A stretch of 7,407 bases of DNA from Candidatus Ventricola intestinavium (GTDB lineage Bacteria > Bacillota > Clostridia > Christensenellales > Aristaeellaceae), in NCBI GenBank assembly GCA_018715105.1, contig DVMG01000083.1, positions 1 to 7,407 on the forward strand, read 5' to 3'. A program made the translations under genes and the position numbers. The first letter of the stretch is position 1. The number at the start of each line of letters is the position of its first letter. Positions 1 to 5,261 of the stretch are shown here, piece after piece. The notes under the pieces are model-generated. The model made no database searches. It saw only the letters and a list, made by a program, of their open reading frames with translations, and was not told where the DNA came from.

Positions 1-19
1 GCCGGAAGAACCGGACGTC

Positions 20-70
20 ATGGTACAAACCGTGTTCATGCAGGCATGACACATGCACACTTTGTACCAT
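20..70 (-). promoter_or_regulatory. Structured 5' leader hairpin or operator downstream of the leftward promoter
   Basis: A perfect 10-bp inverted repeat is seen: ATGGTACAAA at 20-29 and TTTGTACCAT at 61-70. Nested inside is a second stem, GTGTTCATG (32-40) against CATGACAC (45-52), which is 8 bp with one bulged base and a 4-base loop at 41-44. Because the predicted transcription start is near 71, the leftward RNA would begin almost exactly with this 51-nt hairpin. It could be a cis-acting RNA element, an mRNA-stabilising 5' hairpin, or a DNA operator read by a dimeric repressor just downstream of the start site. It does not match a riboswitch class I recognise. Confidence 0.6.
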
Positions 71-77
71 TCAACCT

Positions 78-106
78 ATTATAGAACAAAAAAAGTTAAA
101 ATTCAA
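78..106 (-). promoter_or_regulatory. Leftward sigma-A-type promoter of a gene beyond the left edge
   Basis: On the minus strand a TTGAAT box (101-106) and a perfect TATAAT box (78-83) are separated by 17 bases of AT-rich sequence. This is close to the sigma-70/sigma-A consensus and stands out against the GC-rich surroundings. Transcription should start near position 71 and run left out of the window. No leftward coding region with a clear ribosome binding site is visible before the edge, so the controlled gene is unknown. Confidence 0.75.
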
Positions 107-139
107 GAATTTTATTTAGGAAATCTGCAAAACTTTCCC

Positions 140-166
140 AAAAAAATCCACCGCCTCTGTGTGGAT
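140..166 (-). terminator. Intrinsic terminator of the reductase-aminotransferase unit
   Basis: Read leftward, a 6-bp stem (ATCCAC at 161-166 on the minus strand, pairing with GTGGAT at 146-151) with a 9-base loop is followed by a run of seven T (140-146 on the minus strand). It lies about 60 bases after the aminotransferase stop codon and before the next leftward promoter, which is the expected place. The stem is short, so efficiency may be moderate. The 62 bases between the terminator and the stop codon show nothing else recognisable. Confidence 0.7.
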
Positions 167-228
167 CAGGGCGATGGAATCTGTGCTGATTGCCGAAGGG
201 AAAGGCGGCTGGATATAACGTACCTATC

Positions 229-1425
229 CTATCTATATTGTTCCCGCACGAGGCGGCCAAACGCATCCAGCGAGCGCACCACTTTCTGTGTGTCCGTGCA
301 AAACGCGATGCGGAAGTATCCCGGTGCGCCAAACGTGTCGCCCGGCACCAGCACAAGGCCATACTGGATGGCCTTTTTGCAGAACGCACCCGCGTCCTCT
401 TCAAGCGCCTTGGGAAACAGATAGAACGTGCCGCCCGGGCGCACCATCTCAAACCCCAGCGCTGACAGGCCGTCAAACAGCAGATTCATGTTCTTCTCAT
501 ACACCGAGAGATCCGCCGTGCTGTCGCACACATCCGCCACGGCAAGCTGAATGATGGAAGAGGGGCAGTTGTGCCCAATCCCACGCGAGATTTGCCCGCA
601 CATGTTCACCAGCAGGCCCGAGACGCCGCTTTCCGGGTTCACGGCCACATAGCCGATGCGTTCCCCCGGAACAGACAGGCTCTTTGAAAAGGAATAGCAG
701 GAAATCGTGCGCGGATAGAAGCGGGAGACATAGGGCGCTGTTTTGCCGTCGAAGACAATCTCTCGGTACGGTTCGTCGGAAATCAGCCAGATCTCATGGC
801 CAAACGCGCGCTCTTTTTCAAGCAGCAGGGAGGCCAGGCGGGCAAGGGTATCCTCCGAATAAAGCGCGCCGGACGGATTGTTGGGCGTGTTGATGAGCAA
901 CGCCTGCACGCGTGGCGTAAGCATCTGCTCCAGAGCGTCAAACCGGATTTGGAAATCCCGTGTATCGGCCGGCACAACCCGCAGCCTTGCCCCCGCCCCC
1001 GCGGCATAGGGCCCGTACTCCGGGAAATACGGGGCAAACGTGAGGATCTCGTCTCCCGGCGACGTCACCAGGCGGATAGCATGCGCCAGCGCTCCCGCCG
1101 CGCCGCTGGTCATAAAGAGATCCTCCCGGGTATAATGCATGCCAAAGCGGCGGTTGAGAGAATCCGCAATCTTCTGACGCACAGAGGGAATGCCCAGGCT
1201 TGGGCTGTATCCGTGCACAAGCATCGGGTCCCCGTTTTCGCAAAGCTCCTCAATCCTCCGGTTAAACGCCTGCGGCACCGGCACGGACGGATTGCCCAGG
1301 CTGAAATCAAACACGTCTTCCGGCCGCAGCAGGCCGCCGCCGACCAGCACATTCTGCGCGTATTCGCTCATCTCGCGGATGACGGATTTTCCCGCCAGCA
1401 TGGCTTTGTATGTCTCGCTGATCAT
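229..1425 (-). CDS. Pyridoxal phosphate-dependent class I/II aminotransferase
   Basis: The 398-residue product is a fold-type I PLP enzyme that most likely moves an amino group between an amino acid and a 2-oxo acid in the cytoplasm. The family's usual landmarks are present in order: a GYSPSLG substrate-loop region near residues 72-78, NNPSG at 182-186 with the PLP-ring asparagine, SDEPY at 216-220 with the aspartate that binds the PLP nitrogen, SFSKS at 245-249 with the Schiff-base lysine K248, GERIGY at 254-259 with the phosphate-binding arginine, and FRIAF at 371-375 with the substrate-carboxylate arginine R372. Length is normal. The ATG is preceded by GGGGGAG at good spacing. The gene lies 24 bases after the aldo-keto reductase stop and is probably cotranscribed with it. 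The start MISETY and the FSLGNPSVPVP stretch resemble the aspartate-aminotransferase-like proteins common in Clostridia, but the amino donor cannot be fixed from sequence, so no symbol is given. Confidence 0.92.
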   Translation of the reverse strand: MISETYKAMLAGKSVIREMSEYAQNVLVGGGLLRPEDVFDFSLGNPSVPVPQAFNRRIEELCENGDPMLVHGYSPSLGIPSVRQKIADSLNRRFGMHYTREDLFMTSGAAGALAHAIRLVTSPGDEILTFAPYFPEYGPYAAGAGARLRVVPADTRDFQIRFDALEQMLTPRVQALLINTPNNPSGALYSEDTLARLASLLLEKERAFGHEIWLISDEPYREIVFDGKTAPYVSRFYPRTISCYSFSKSLSVPGERIGYVAVNPESGVSGLLVNMCGQISRGIGHNCPSSIIQLAVADVCDSTADLSVYEKNMNLLFDGLSALGFEMVRPGGTFYLFPKALEEDAGAFCKKAIQYGLVLVPGDTFGAPGYFRIAFCTDTQKVVRSLDAFGRLVREQYR

Positions 1426-1449
1426 GTGAACGCACTCCCCCTTTCGCCA

Positions 1450-2448
1450 TCATTCCAGGCATGCAAGCGCCTGGTCAATCTGTGCAAGCTCTCCGGCGCT
1501 GAGCGCGGGGAAAGCGAGCGCCGCGACATTCTGCTCAATCTGTTCCGGCCGGCTTGCGCCGATGAGCGCCGATGTGACGGCGCTGCTGCGCAGCGTCCAC
1601 TGCAGGGCCATCTGAGCAAGCGCCTGCCCGCGGGCGGCGGCAATCCGCTCCAGCTTCTCTATACAGGCGTGCAGGCCGGGCGTCAGCGCTTCCGGTTTGA
1701 GATAGCGGGGATCGTGGCCAATGCGGCTGTCCCGCGGAATGCCATTTTGGTATTTGCCCGTCAGCCGCCCCCCGGCCAGCGGGCCAAAGGCCATGCAGCC
1801 CACCCCTTCGCGGGTCAGCACGTCGGTCAGCCCCCGCTCAATCGTGCGGTTCAGCATCGAATAATTCGGCTGATGAATCAGCATCGGTGTGCCCAGCGCG
1901 CGCAGCGTGCGGATGGCGGCTTCGGTCTGCTCGGCATTATAATTGGAAATGCCCACGTAAAGCGCCTTGCCGCTGCGCACGATCTGATCAAGCGCGCCCA
2001 TCGTTTCCTCTATCGGCGTATTCGGGTCCGGCCGGTGATGATAGAAAATGTCCACATAGTCAAGATTCATGCGCTTGAGGCTCTGATCCAGGCTGGCGAT
2101 CAGGTATTTTTTGCTGCCCCAGTTACCATACGGCCCCGGCCACATGTCATACCCCGCCTTGGTGGAGAGGATCAGCTCGTCACGGTGGGGCCGCCAGTCG
2201 CGCTGCATGTGGATGCCGAAGTTTCTCTCCGCCTCCCCATAGGGCGGGCCATAGTTATTGGCCAGGTCAAAATGCGTGATGCCATGGTCAAAAGCCGTGC
2301 GCAGCACAGCCTGCTGTGTGGAAAACGGCGTGATGTTTCCAAAGTTATGCCACAGTCCCAGCGAAATGGCCGGAAGCATCAGCCCGCTTTTGCCGCAGCG
2401 TCGGTATTCCATGGCGTCATACCGCGCCTTCGATGGAATATAGGTCAT
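1450..2448 (-). CDS. Aldo-keto reductase, YghZ / L-glyceraldehyde 3-phosphate reductase type
   Basis: The product (332 residues) is an NADPH-dependent aldo-keto reductase with a TIM-barrel fold. It closely resembles remembered E. coli YghZ (Gpr), including long shared stretches around CGKSGL, LSLGLWHNFG-like residues 29-37, FDLANNYGPP at 60-69, LSTKAGYDMWPGPYG at 94-108 and SLDQSLKRM at 119-127. The catalytic tetrad is complete: D61, Y66, K97 and H138. The cofactor-binding GASRPEQIEQN lies at 297-307. YghZ reduces L-glyceraldehyde 3-phosphate and methylglyoxal, so a detoxification role is a reasonable inference. The frame is open further upstream, to an ATG at 2625, but the ATG at 2448 is chosen because GGGGGAGG sits 8 bases before it and homology begins here. 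The C-terminus is about 14 residues shorter than the E. coli protein. It is first in a unit with the aminotransferase. Whether the enzyme prefers this substrate or another aldehyde is not shown. Confidence 0.9.
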   Translation of the reverse strand: MTYIPSKARYDAMEYRRCGKSGLMLPAISLGLWHNFGNITPFSTQQAVLRTAFDHGITHFDLANNYGPPYGEAERNFGIHMQRDWRPHRDELILSTKAGYDMWPGPYGNWGSKKYLIASLDQSLKRMNLDYVDIFYHHRPDPNTPIEETMGALDQIVRSGKALYVGISNYNAEQTEAAIRTLRALGTPMLIHQPNYSMLNRTIERGLTDVLTREGVGCMAFGPLAGGRLTGKYQNGIPRDSRIGHDPRYLKPEALTPGLHACIEKLERIAAARGQALAQMALQWTLRSSAVTSALIGASRPEQIEQNVAALAFPALSAGELAQIDQALACLE

Positions 2449-2479
2449 GGTCAAAACCTCCCCCGCACATCCGGCGCAT
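2417..2479 (-). CDS. Possible 20-codon upstream ORF overlapping the reductase start
   Basis: A 20-codon frame beginning MRRMCGGG and ending SIEGAV opens at an ATG at 2477-2479, preceded by a full AGGAGG (2485-2490) at 5-base spacing. This is a canonical Shine-Dalgarno, at least as good as the one for the reductase itself. It is in a different frame from the reductase and ends 32 bases inside it, so ribosomes finishing it would be close to the reductase start. It could be a leader peptide that couples or tunes reductase translation, or a fortuitous match. The peptide resembles nothing I know. The coding support is the ribosome binding site only. Confidence 0.35.
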   Translation of the reverse strand: MRRMCGGGFDHDLYSIEGAV

Positions 2480-2558
2480 GCTTTCCTCCTCACCGGCAAG
2501 CCGGAAAATGCCTTTTGCTTTTCCCGGCGGCCGCGTACACGCCCGGCAGTCTGTAGTG

Positions 2559-2567
2559 AGTATACCA
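2559..2567 (-). promoter_or_regulatory. Extended -10 promoter of the aldo-keto reductase unit
   Basis: The minus strand reads TGGTATACT: a TATACT -10 box (2559-2564) with the TG dinucleotide of an extended -10 immediately upstream (2565-2567). The -35 region about 17 bases upstream is T-rich (TTTCCT-like) and weak, which is acceptable for an extended -10 promoter. Transcription would begin near 2552 and give a leader of roughly 100 bases. That leader contains a CCGG-CTTG-CCGG mini-hairpin near 2492-2503 just before the short upstream ORF. Confidence 0.55.
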
Positions 2568-2610
2568 CATCCCTGAAAAAAGGAAAAGCGGGCGGCTCTC
2601 CTGCCCCGCA

Positions 2611-2660
2611 AACTGGCATGGTCATATTTTAAAAAACTGGCTCTTTACACCATGCCAGTT
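2611..2660. promoter_or_regulatory. Long inverted repeat, probable operator between divergent promoters
   Basis: AACTGGCATGGT at 2611-2622 is matched perfectly by its reverse complement ACCATGCCAGTT at 2649-2660, a 12-bp inverted repeat with a 26-base AT-rich gap. A third copy of the core, AACTGGC, lies at 2635-2641 in direct orientation. The right arm fills most of the -35/-10 spacer of the rightward ECF promoter, so a bound protein should block that promoter. The left arm lies just upstream of the -35 region of the leftward reductase promoter. It does not match the BirA operator pattern I know, and the regulator is not in the window. Confidence 0.6.
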
Positions 2661-2671
2661 CGTGCTATAAT
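2644..2671 (+). promoter_or_regulatory. Sigma-A-type promoter of the ECF S-component gene
   Basis: TTTACA (2644-2649) and a perfect TATAAT (2666-2671) are separated by 16 bases. Transcription should start near 2678, giving a very short leader before the AAGAGG ribosome binding site at 2691-2696 and the ATG at 2705. With under 30 bases of leader there is no room for a riboswitch, so control more likely occurs through the inverted repeat that overlaps the spacer. Confidence 0.75.
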
Positions 2672-2704
2672 GCAATCATTCCAGAAAGAGAAGAGGTCTT
2701 ATTC

Positions 2705-3280
2705 ATGACATCCTCCGCTTCCCATGGGCGCGATACAACCGTCCGCATCTGTTTTCTCGGCCTGATGGCAGCCATCGTGTTTGTCGTCAACTATCTGCGC
2801 ATTCCGTTCATGGGCACACAGCTGCATATGACCAACGCGCTGTGCGCGCTGTGCGGCCTGCTCTTTGGCCCCGGCGCCGGTTTTCTGGCCGCCGGCCTTG
2901 GCTCCGGCCTGTATGACATTGTGGCCGGCTGGGGCGCCGAATGCATCATCACGTTTATCAATAAAGGCGTCATCGCCCTGGTGGCAGGCCTGATCGCATA
3001 CCGTTCCTGCCGCAGGGATGTGCTCAGCCGCGGCGACTACACGCGCATCGCGGTGGGCTGCGTGCTTGGCTCCCTTTCCTATGTGGCGCTTTACATGCTC
3101 AAGACATTTGTCTTCGGCCAGCTTCTGGACGGCCTGACCCTGGATGCCGTGGTCGTGAGCATGCTCTCCAAACTGCCGGGCAGCCTGATCAATGCCGTCT
3201 TCGCGTTCATCGCCGCGCCAATCCTCTTTTCCGCGCTGCGCCCGGCCCTGCGCCATGCGGGGCTGTATGAAAAGCTGTAA
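2705..3280 (+). CDS. ECF transporter S component (vitamin or cofactor precursor uptake)
   Basis: The 191-residue product is a small, very hydrophobic membrane protein with about six predicted membrane segments (roughly residues 11-33, 43-64, 66-77, 84-100, 114-135 and 155-178). It fits the substrate-binding S subunit of energy-coupling factor transporters: right length, an early LRIPF loop, the alanine- and glycine-rich GLLFGPGAGFLAAGLGSGLYD stretch, and INKGVIALVAGLIA before the central loop. These features resemble the DUF1393 / ECF-ribofla_trS group as I recall it. The A, A' and T subunits are not in the window, so it would share a module encoded elsewhere (group II arrangement). The substrate cannot be assigned, as the group covers several vitamins. 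The start is supported by AAGAGG 8 bases upstream. It is transcribed alone from its own promoter and ends at a terminator at 3357-3384. Confidence 0.8.
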   Translation: MTSSASHGRDTTVRICFLGLMAAIVFVVNYLRIPFMGTQLHMTNALCALCGLLFGPGAGFLAAGLGSGLYDIVAGWGAECIITFINKGVIALVAGLIAYRSCRRDVLSRGDYTRIAVGCVLGSLSYVALYMLKTFVFGQLLDGLTLDAVVVSMLSKLPGSLINAVFAFIAAPILFSALRPALRHAGLYEKL

Positions 3281-3303
3281 TCTGCCGGGGCATGCCCCTT
3301 CCC

Positions 3304-4290
3304 CTATTCTTTTTCCCCGGCATGGGAGGCAAAGGAATCTCCCCATGTCGCCTTGCGGGCCCGCTTCCAAAGCGGGTCCTTTTTGCTGATAACGCGCTGT
3401 CCAGTCCGCCCTTCTTCGCACAGGGTGAGCACGATGCGGCCGGGTGCCACCTGCGGATGCCTCAGGATGCGCGCAGCGCAGGCCGCCTGCGGCGGGGTGC
3501 GGGTGAACGCCATATAGCAGAACTTTTCATCCTCGTACGGCGCAGCGCCGCCCTTGAGCTGCCGGTGCAGGCGGGTGCGCTGCACGCGCACGGCAAAGTG
3601 GCACCAGTCCTTTCCCCTCATCGGGCAGGCCGTCTGGCCGGACGGGCATGGAGCCGCGAGATACGCGCCTTCGCGTGTCAGAGCGTCGCGCACGGCATTC
3701 AGGTTGGCAAAACCCTGCGGGGTTCCGGGCTCGATGCACAGCAGCATCTGCTCCGCGGCGTTCCACATGCGCAGCGCGGCAGGGATTCGCGCGTCCTCGC
3801 GCAGTTCGCCAAGCATATATCCCTCGCAGACCAGCTGCGCGCGGGGAAGCGGATCCTCCCCGGCCAGGTTGCATGCCGCCCATACGGCTTCGGCCGGCGC
3901 GCCGCCGTATGCGCGCATCAGCCGCTCCCCCACCGTGCGCATGGCCGTCTCGCGCTCCATGCACAGAATAGAGGTAAGCGGCAGCAGGGTGTCCGCCGCA
4001 AACGTCACCGCTCCCGTTCCCGCCCCGCAGTCAAGCAGCGTCGCAGGATTCAGGCCGCTGGCCGCGAGCGACTCGCGCAGCGCCGCCTGCGCAGCCGCAA
4101 AGGTTGCGGGCATCCGGGAGACCGCATAGGCGGCGGCCTCCCCTTCCCGCGTAAGCAGACGCCGCCCTTTTCCTGTGTGCAGGCGGTAATTTTCGCTGAT
4201 TTCCCTCGCGTCCCGCGCCAGCCCGTCTGCCTCCCGGGAAGCAGCCAGGGAATCAAGCGCACGTCCGAGCGCCTGCGGCATATCAGCCAT
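3304..4290 (-). CDS. Rsm22-like SAM-dependent methyltransferase family protein
   Basis: The 328-residue product belongs to the Rsm22 family, whose mitochondrial members (yeast Rsm22, human METTL17) take part in small ribosomal subunit assembly; bacterial members are poorly characterised. A Rossmann SAM-binding motif LLDCGAGTGA lies at 85-94. Family blocks follow: CEGYMLGEL (155-163), IEPGTPQGF (186-194), PCPSGQTACPM (214-224), WCHF (229-232), YEDEKFCYMAF (252-262) and a C-terminal SKKDPLWKRARKATWGDSF (302-320). Cysteines 215, 222, 230 and 291 have the spacing expected of the family's four-cysteine iron-sulfur site. The ATG follows GGGAGGGAGAGG and overlaps the stop of the upstream phosphoesterase gene in ATGGCTGA, so translation is probably coupled. 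By inference it binds the small subunit or its rRNA; catalytic activity is uncertain. No leftward terminator was seen after its stop. Confidence 0.85.
   Translation of the reverse strand: MADMPQALGRALDSLAASREADGLARDAREISENYRLHTGKGRRLLTREGEAAAYAVSRMPATFAAAQAALRESLAASGLNPATLLDCGAGTGAVTFAADTLLPLTSILCMERETAMRTVGERLMRAYGGAPAEAVWAACNLAGEDPLPRAQLVCEGYMLGELREDARIPAALRMWNAAEQMLLCIEPGTPQGFANLNAVRDALTREGAYLAAPCPSGQTACPMRGKDWCHFAVRVQRTRLHRQLKGGAAPYEDEKFCYMAFTRTPPQAACAARILRHPQVAPGRIVLTLCEEGRTGQRVISKKDPLWKRARKATWGDSFASHAGEKE
3357..3384 (+). terminator. Intrinsic terminator of the ECF gene, inside the convergent gene
   Basis: On the plus strand GGGCCCGCTT (3357-3366) and AAGCGGGTCC (3370-3379) form a 10-bp RNA stem with one G-U pair and a 3-base loop, followed by TTTTT (3380-3384). 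It lies 77 bases after the ECF stop codon. The opposite strand has no T run, so it acts only rightward. It falls within codons for the conserved C-terminus of the Rsm22-like gene. Confidence 0.75.
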
Positions 4291-5206
4291 GGCCCTCTCC
4301 CTCCCTGAGCATGCGTTCCACCTCCGGCATCACGGTCTTGCCCCGCGAGGCCAGCATGCCATATTCCGTGACCGTAACCCGGCCATCCGGCGCAACGTCA
4401 TAGCGTGTGGAGCGCATGGCAAGCGGATCGTGCACCAGAAACACCCAAAGATCCGCCCCGCTGAGGCGCAGCTGGGCGTGCAACTCCTTCAGGATGGCGT
4501 TTAAGAGGCTCTGCGTCATGGCGTCTGTCTGCACATAGGTGGATACCACGCGCCTGCCGCCGAAGTCGTATTCCTTTCTGCCGGTCATGGCGAGTTCTTC
4601 CGGCGGCAGGCTCATATCCCGCAGGCCAAGCCCTTCGCGGATCAGCCATGCCTCTTCCATGCCAAGCGCCCGGGCCTGTTTCCGGGCCCAGGCGGCTTCC
4701 TTCGCCGCGATTTTTTCGCTGCGAAGCGCCACGCTGTCCAAATAAGCCGCCGTGACCGCCAGGCGCAGCTGATCCTCCGTGATCCGCATGCCCGCCTGCT
4801 TCATCAGGCGCAGCACGAGCAGCGCACAGGCCCCGCACGGCTCGATCTGCACATAGGGATAATCGGGCGGATAGTCCGTGGGATGATGATCCACACATGC
4901 CACCACACGGCCCGGATGCCGCGCTTGATGATGATCCACCAGCACAAGCGTGTCTTCCTCCGTCAGCATGCCGTTCATCGCATCCGTGTGGACACCCAGA
5001 GCCGGCATCACGCGTTCCACCTGTGCATCGGCGCATGTGGGCAGCACGATCCGTGAGGGGATGCTCCAGTGGGTGAGCAGCGCGTGCATCAGCACGCTGC
5101 TGGCCACGGAATCCACATCCGGCGTATCATGCCCGATGATGGTCACGCGCCCGCCGTCTGCAGCGGCGCGCATGGCCGCCTCACACAGCCGCTCTGCCTG
5201 ATTCAT
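4283..5206 (-). CDS. DHH/DHHA2 phosphoesterase, family II (Mn-dependent) inorganic pyrophosphatase-like
   Basis: The 307-residue product has the length and two-domain layout of family II pyrophosphatases (PpaC). The N-terminal DHH domain shows GHDTPDVDS with metal ligands H26, D30 and D32, LVDHHQ with D91, VDHHP with D106-H107-H108, and AYLDS with D157. The C-terminal DHHA2 part has KEYDFGG (211-217), FLVHDP (256-261) and SRGKTVMP (287-294), which aligns by eye with the substrate-binding SRKKQ-type motif. Two details differ from typical PpaC: DHH where DHN is usual at the second motif, and a G replacing the first lysine after the arginine of the last motif. It may therefore act on another phosphoanhydride or phosphodiester. 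The ATG at 5206 is preferred over an in-frame GTG at 5230 because GGGAGG lies 9 bases before it. It overlaps the Rsm22-like gene by 8 bases. Confidence 0.8.
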   Translation of the reverse strand: MNQAERLCEAAMRAAADGGRVTIIGHDTPDVDSVASSVLMHALLTHWSIPSRIVLPTCADAQVERVMPALGVHTDAMNGMLTEEDTLVLVDHHQARHPGRVVACVDHHPTDYPPDYPYVQIEPCGACALLVLRLMKQAGMRITEDQLRLAVTAAYLDSVALRSEKIAAKEAAWARKQARALGMEEAWLIREGLGLRDMSLPPEELAMTGRKEYDFGGRRVVSTYVQTDAMTQSLLNAILKELHAQLRLSGADLWVFLVHDPLAMRSTRYDVAPDGRVTVTEYGMLASRGKTVMPEVERMLREGEGHG

Positions 5207-5230
5207 ACGCGTTTTCCTCCCTGCTTTCAC

Positions 5231-5256
5231 AAAAAAGCGGATGCTCCTGCATCCGC
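5231..5256 (-). terminator. Strong intrinsic terminator after capA
   Basis: On the minus strand a perfect 8-bp stem GCGGATGC / GCATCCGC (arms at 5249-5256 and 5237-5244) with a 4-base AGGA loop is followed by C-free TTTTTT at 5231-5236. It begins 5 bases after the capA stop codon. Only about 9 bases separate its T run from the GGGAGG ribosome binding site of the next leftward gene. Confidence 0.88.
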
Positions 5257-5261
5257 CCGGC

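Noticed and set aside
11..29. Possible start codon of the off-edge leftward gene at 19-21
   Set aside because: No Shine-Dalgarno precedes it, and it overlaps the outer hairpin stem; too few codons remain to judge.
796..2556. A 586-codon open frame on the plus strand, antisense to the aminotransferase and the reductase
   Set aside because: Both minus-strand genes in this span have complete active-site motifs and good ribosome binding sites. The antisense frame is rich in Arg, His, Ala and Pro with no recognisable domain, as expected from the complement of GC-rich codons.
19..2622. Shared CATGGT core between the hairpin at the left edge and the inverted repeat at 2611-2660, considered as one regulon
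   Set aside because: The match is only six bases, the rest of the arms differ, and CATG is common in this window.
2449..2625. N-terminal extension of the reductase to an ATG at 2625
   Set aside because: The extra 59 residues lack homology to YghZ-type proteins, span the predicted promoter, and have no good ribosome binding site, whereas the ATG at 2448 has one.
3283..3322. An 8-bp inverted repeat TGCCGGGG / CCCCGGCA with a nested GGGG-CATG-CCCC palindrome just after the ECF stop, considered as a two-way terminator
   Set aside because: Neither strand has a proper T run directly after the outer stem. The hairpin at 3357-3384 is the far better rightward terminator, and no leftward one is supported.
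2699..3421. A 240-codon minus-strand frame opposite the ECF S-component gene
   Set aside because: It is rich in Gln, Gly, Asp and His with no membrane or domain signal, and the plus strand has a promoter, a ribosome binding site and a credible membrane protein.
3292..4308. A 338-codon plus-strand frame over the Rsm22-like gene
   Set aside because: It is a shadow of a well-supported gene, with low-complexity Arg/His/Gly-rich composition and no domain.
5207..5230. GTG start at 5230 for the phosphoesterase gene, adding 8 residues
   Set aside because: The GGGAGG ribosome binding site would lie inside the coding sequence, while it is ideally placed for the ATG at 5206, and the resulting length of 307 residues fits the family.
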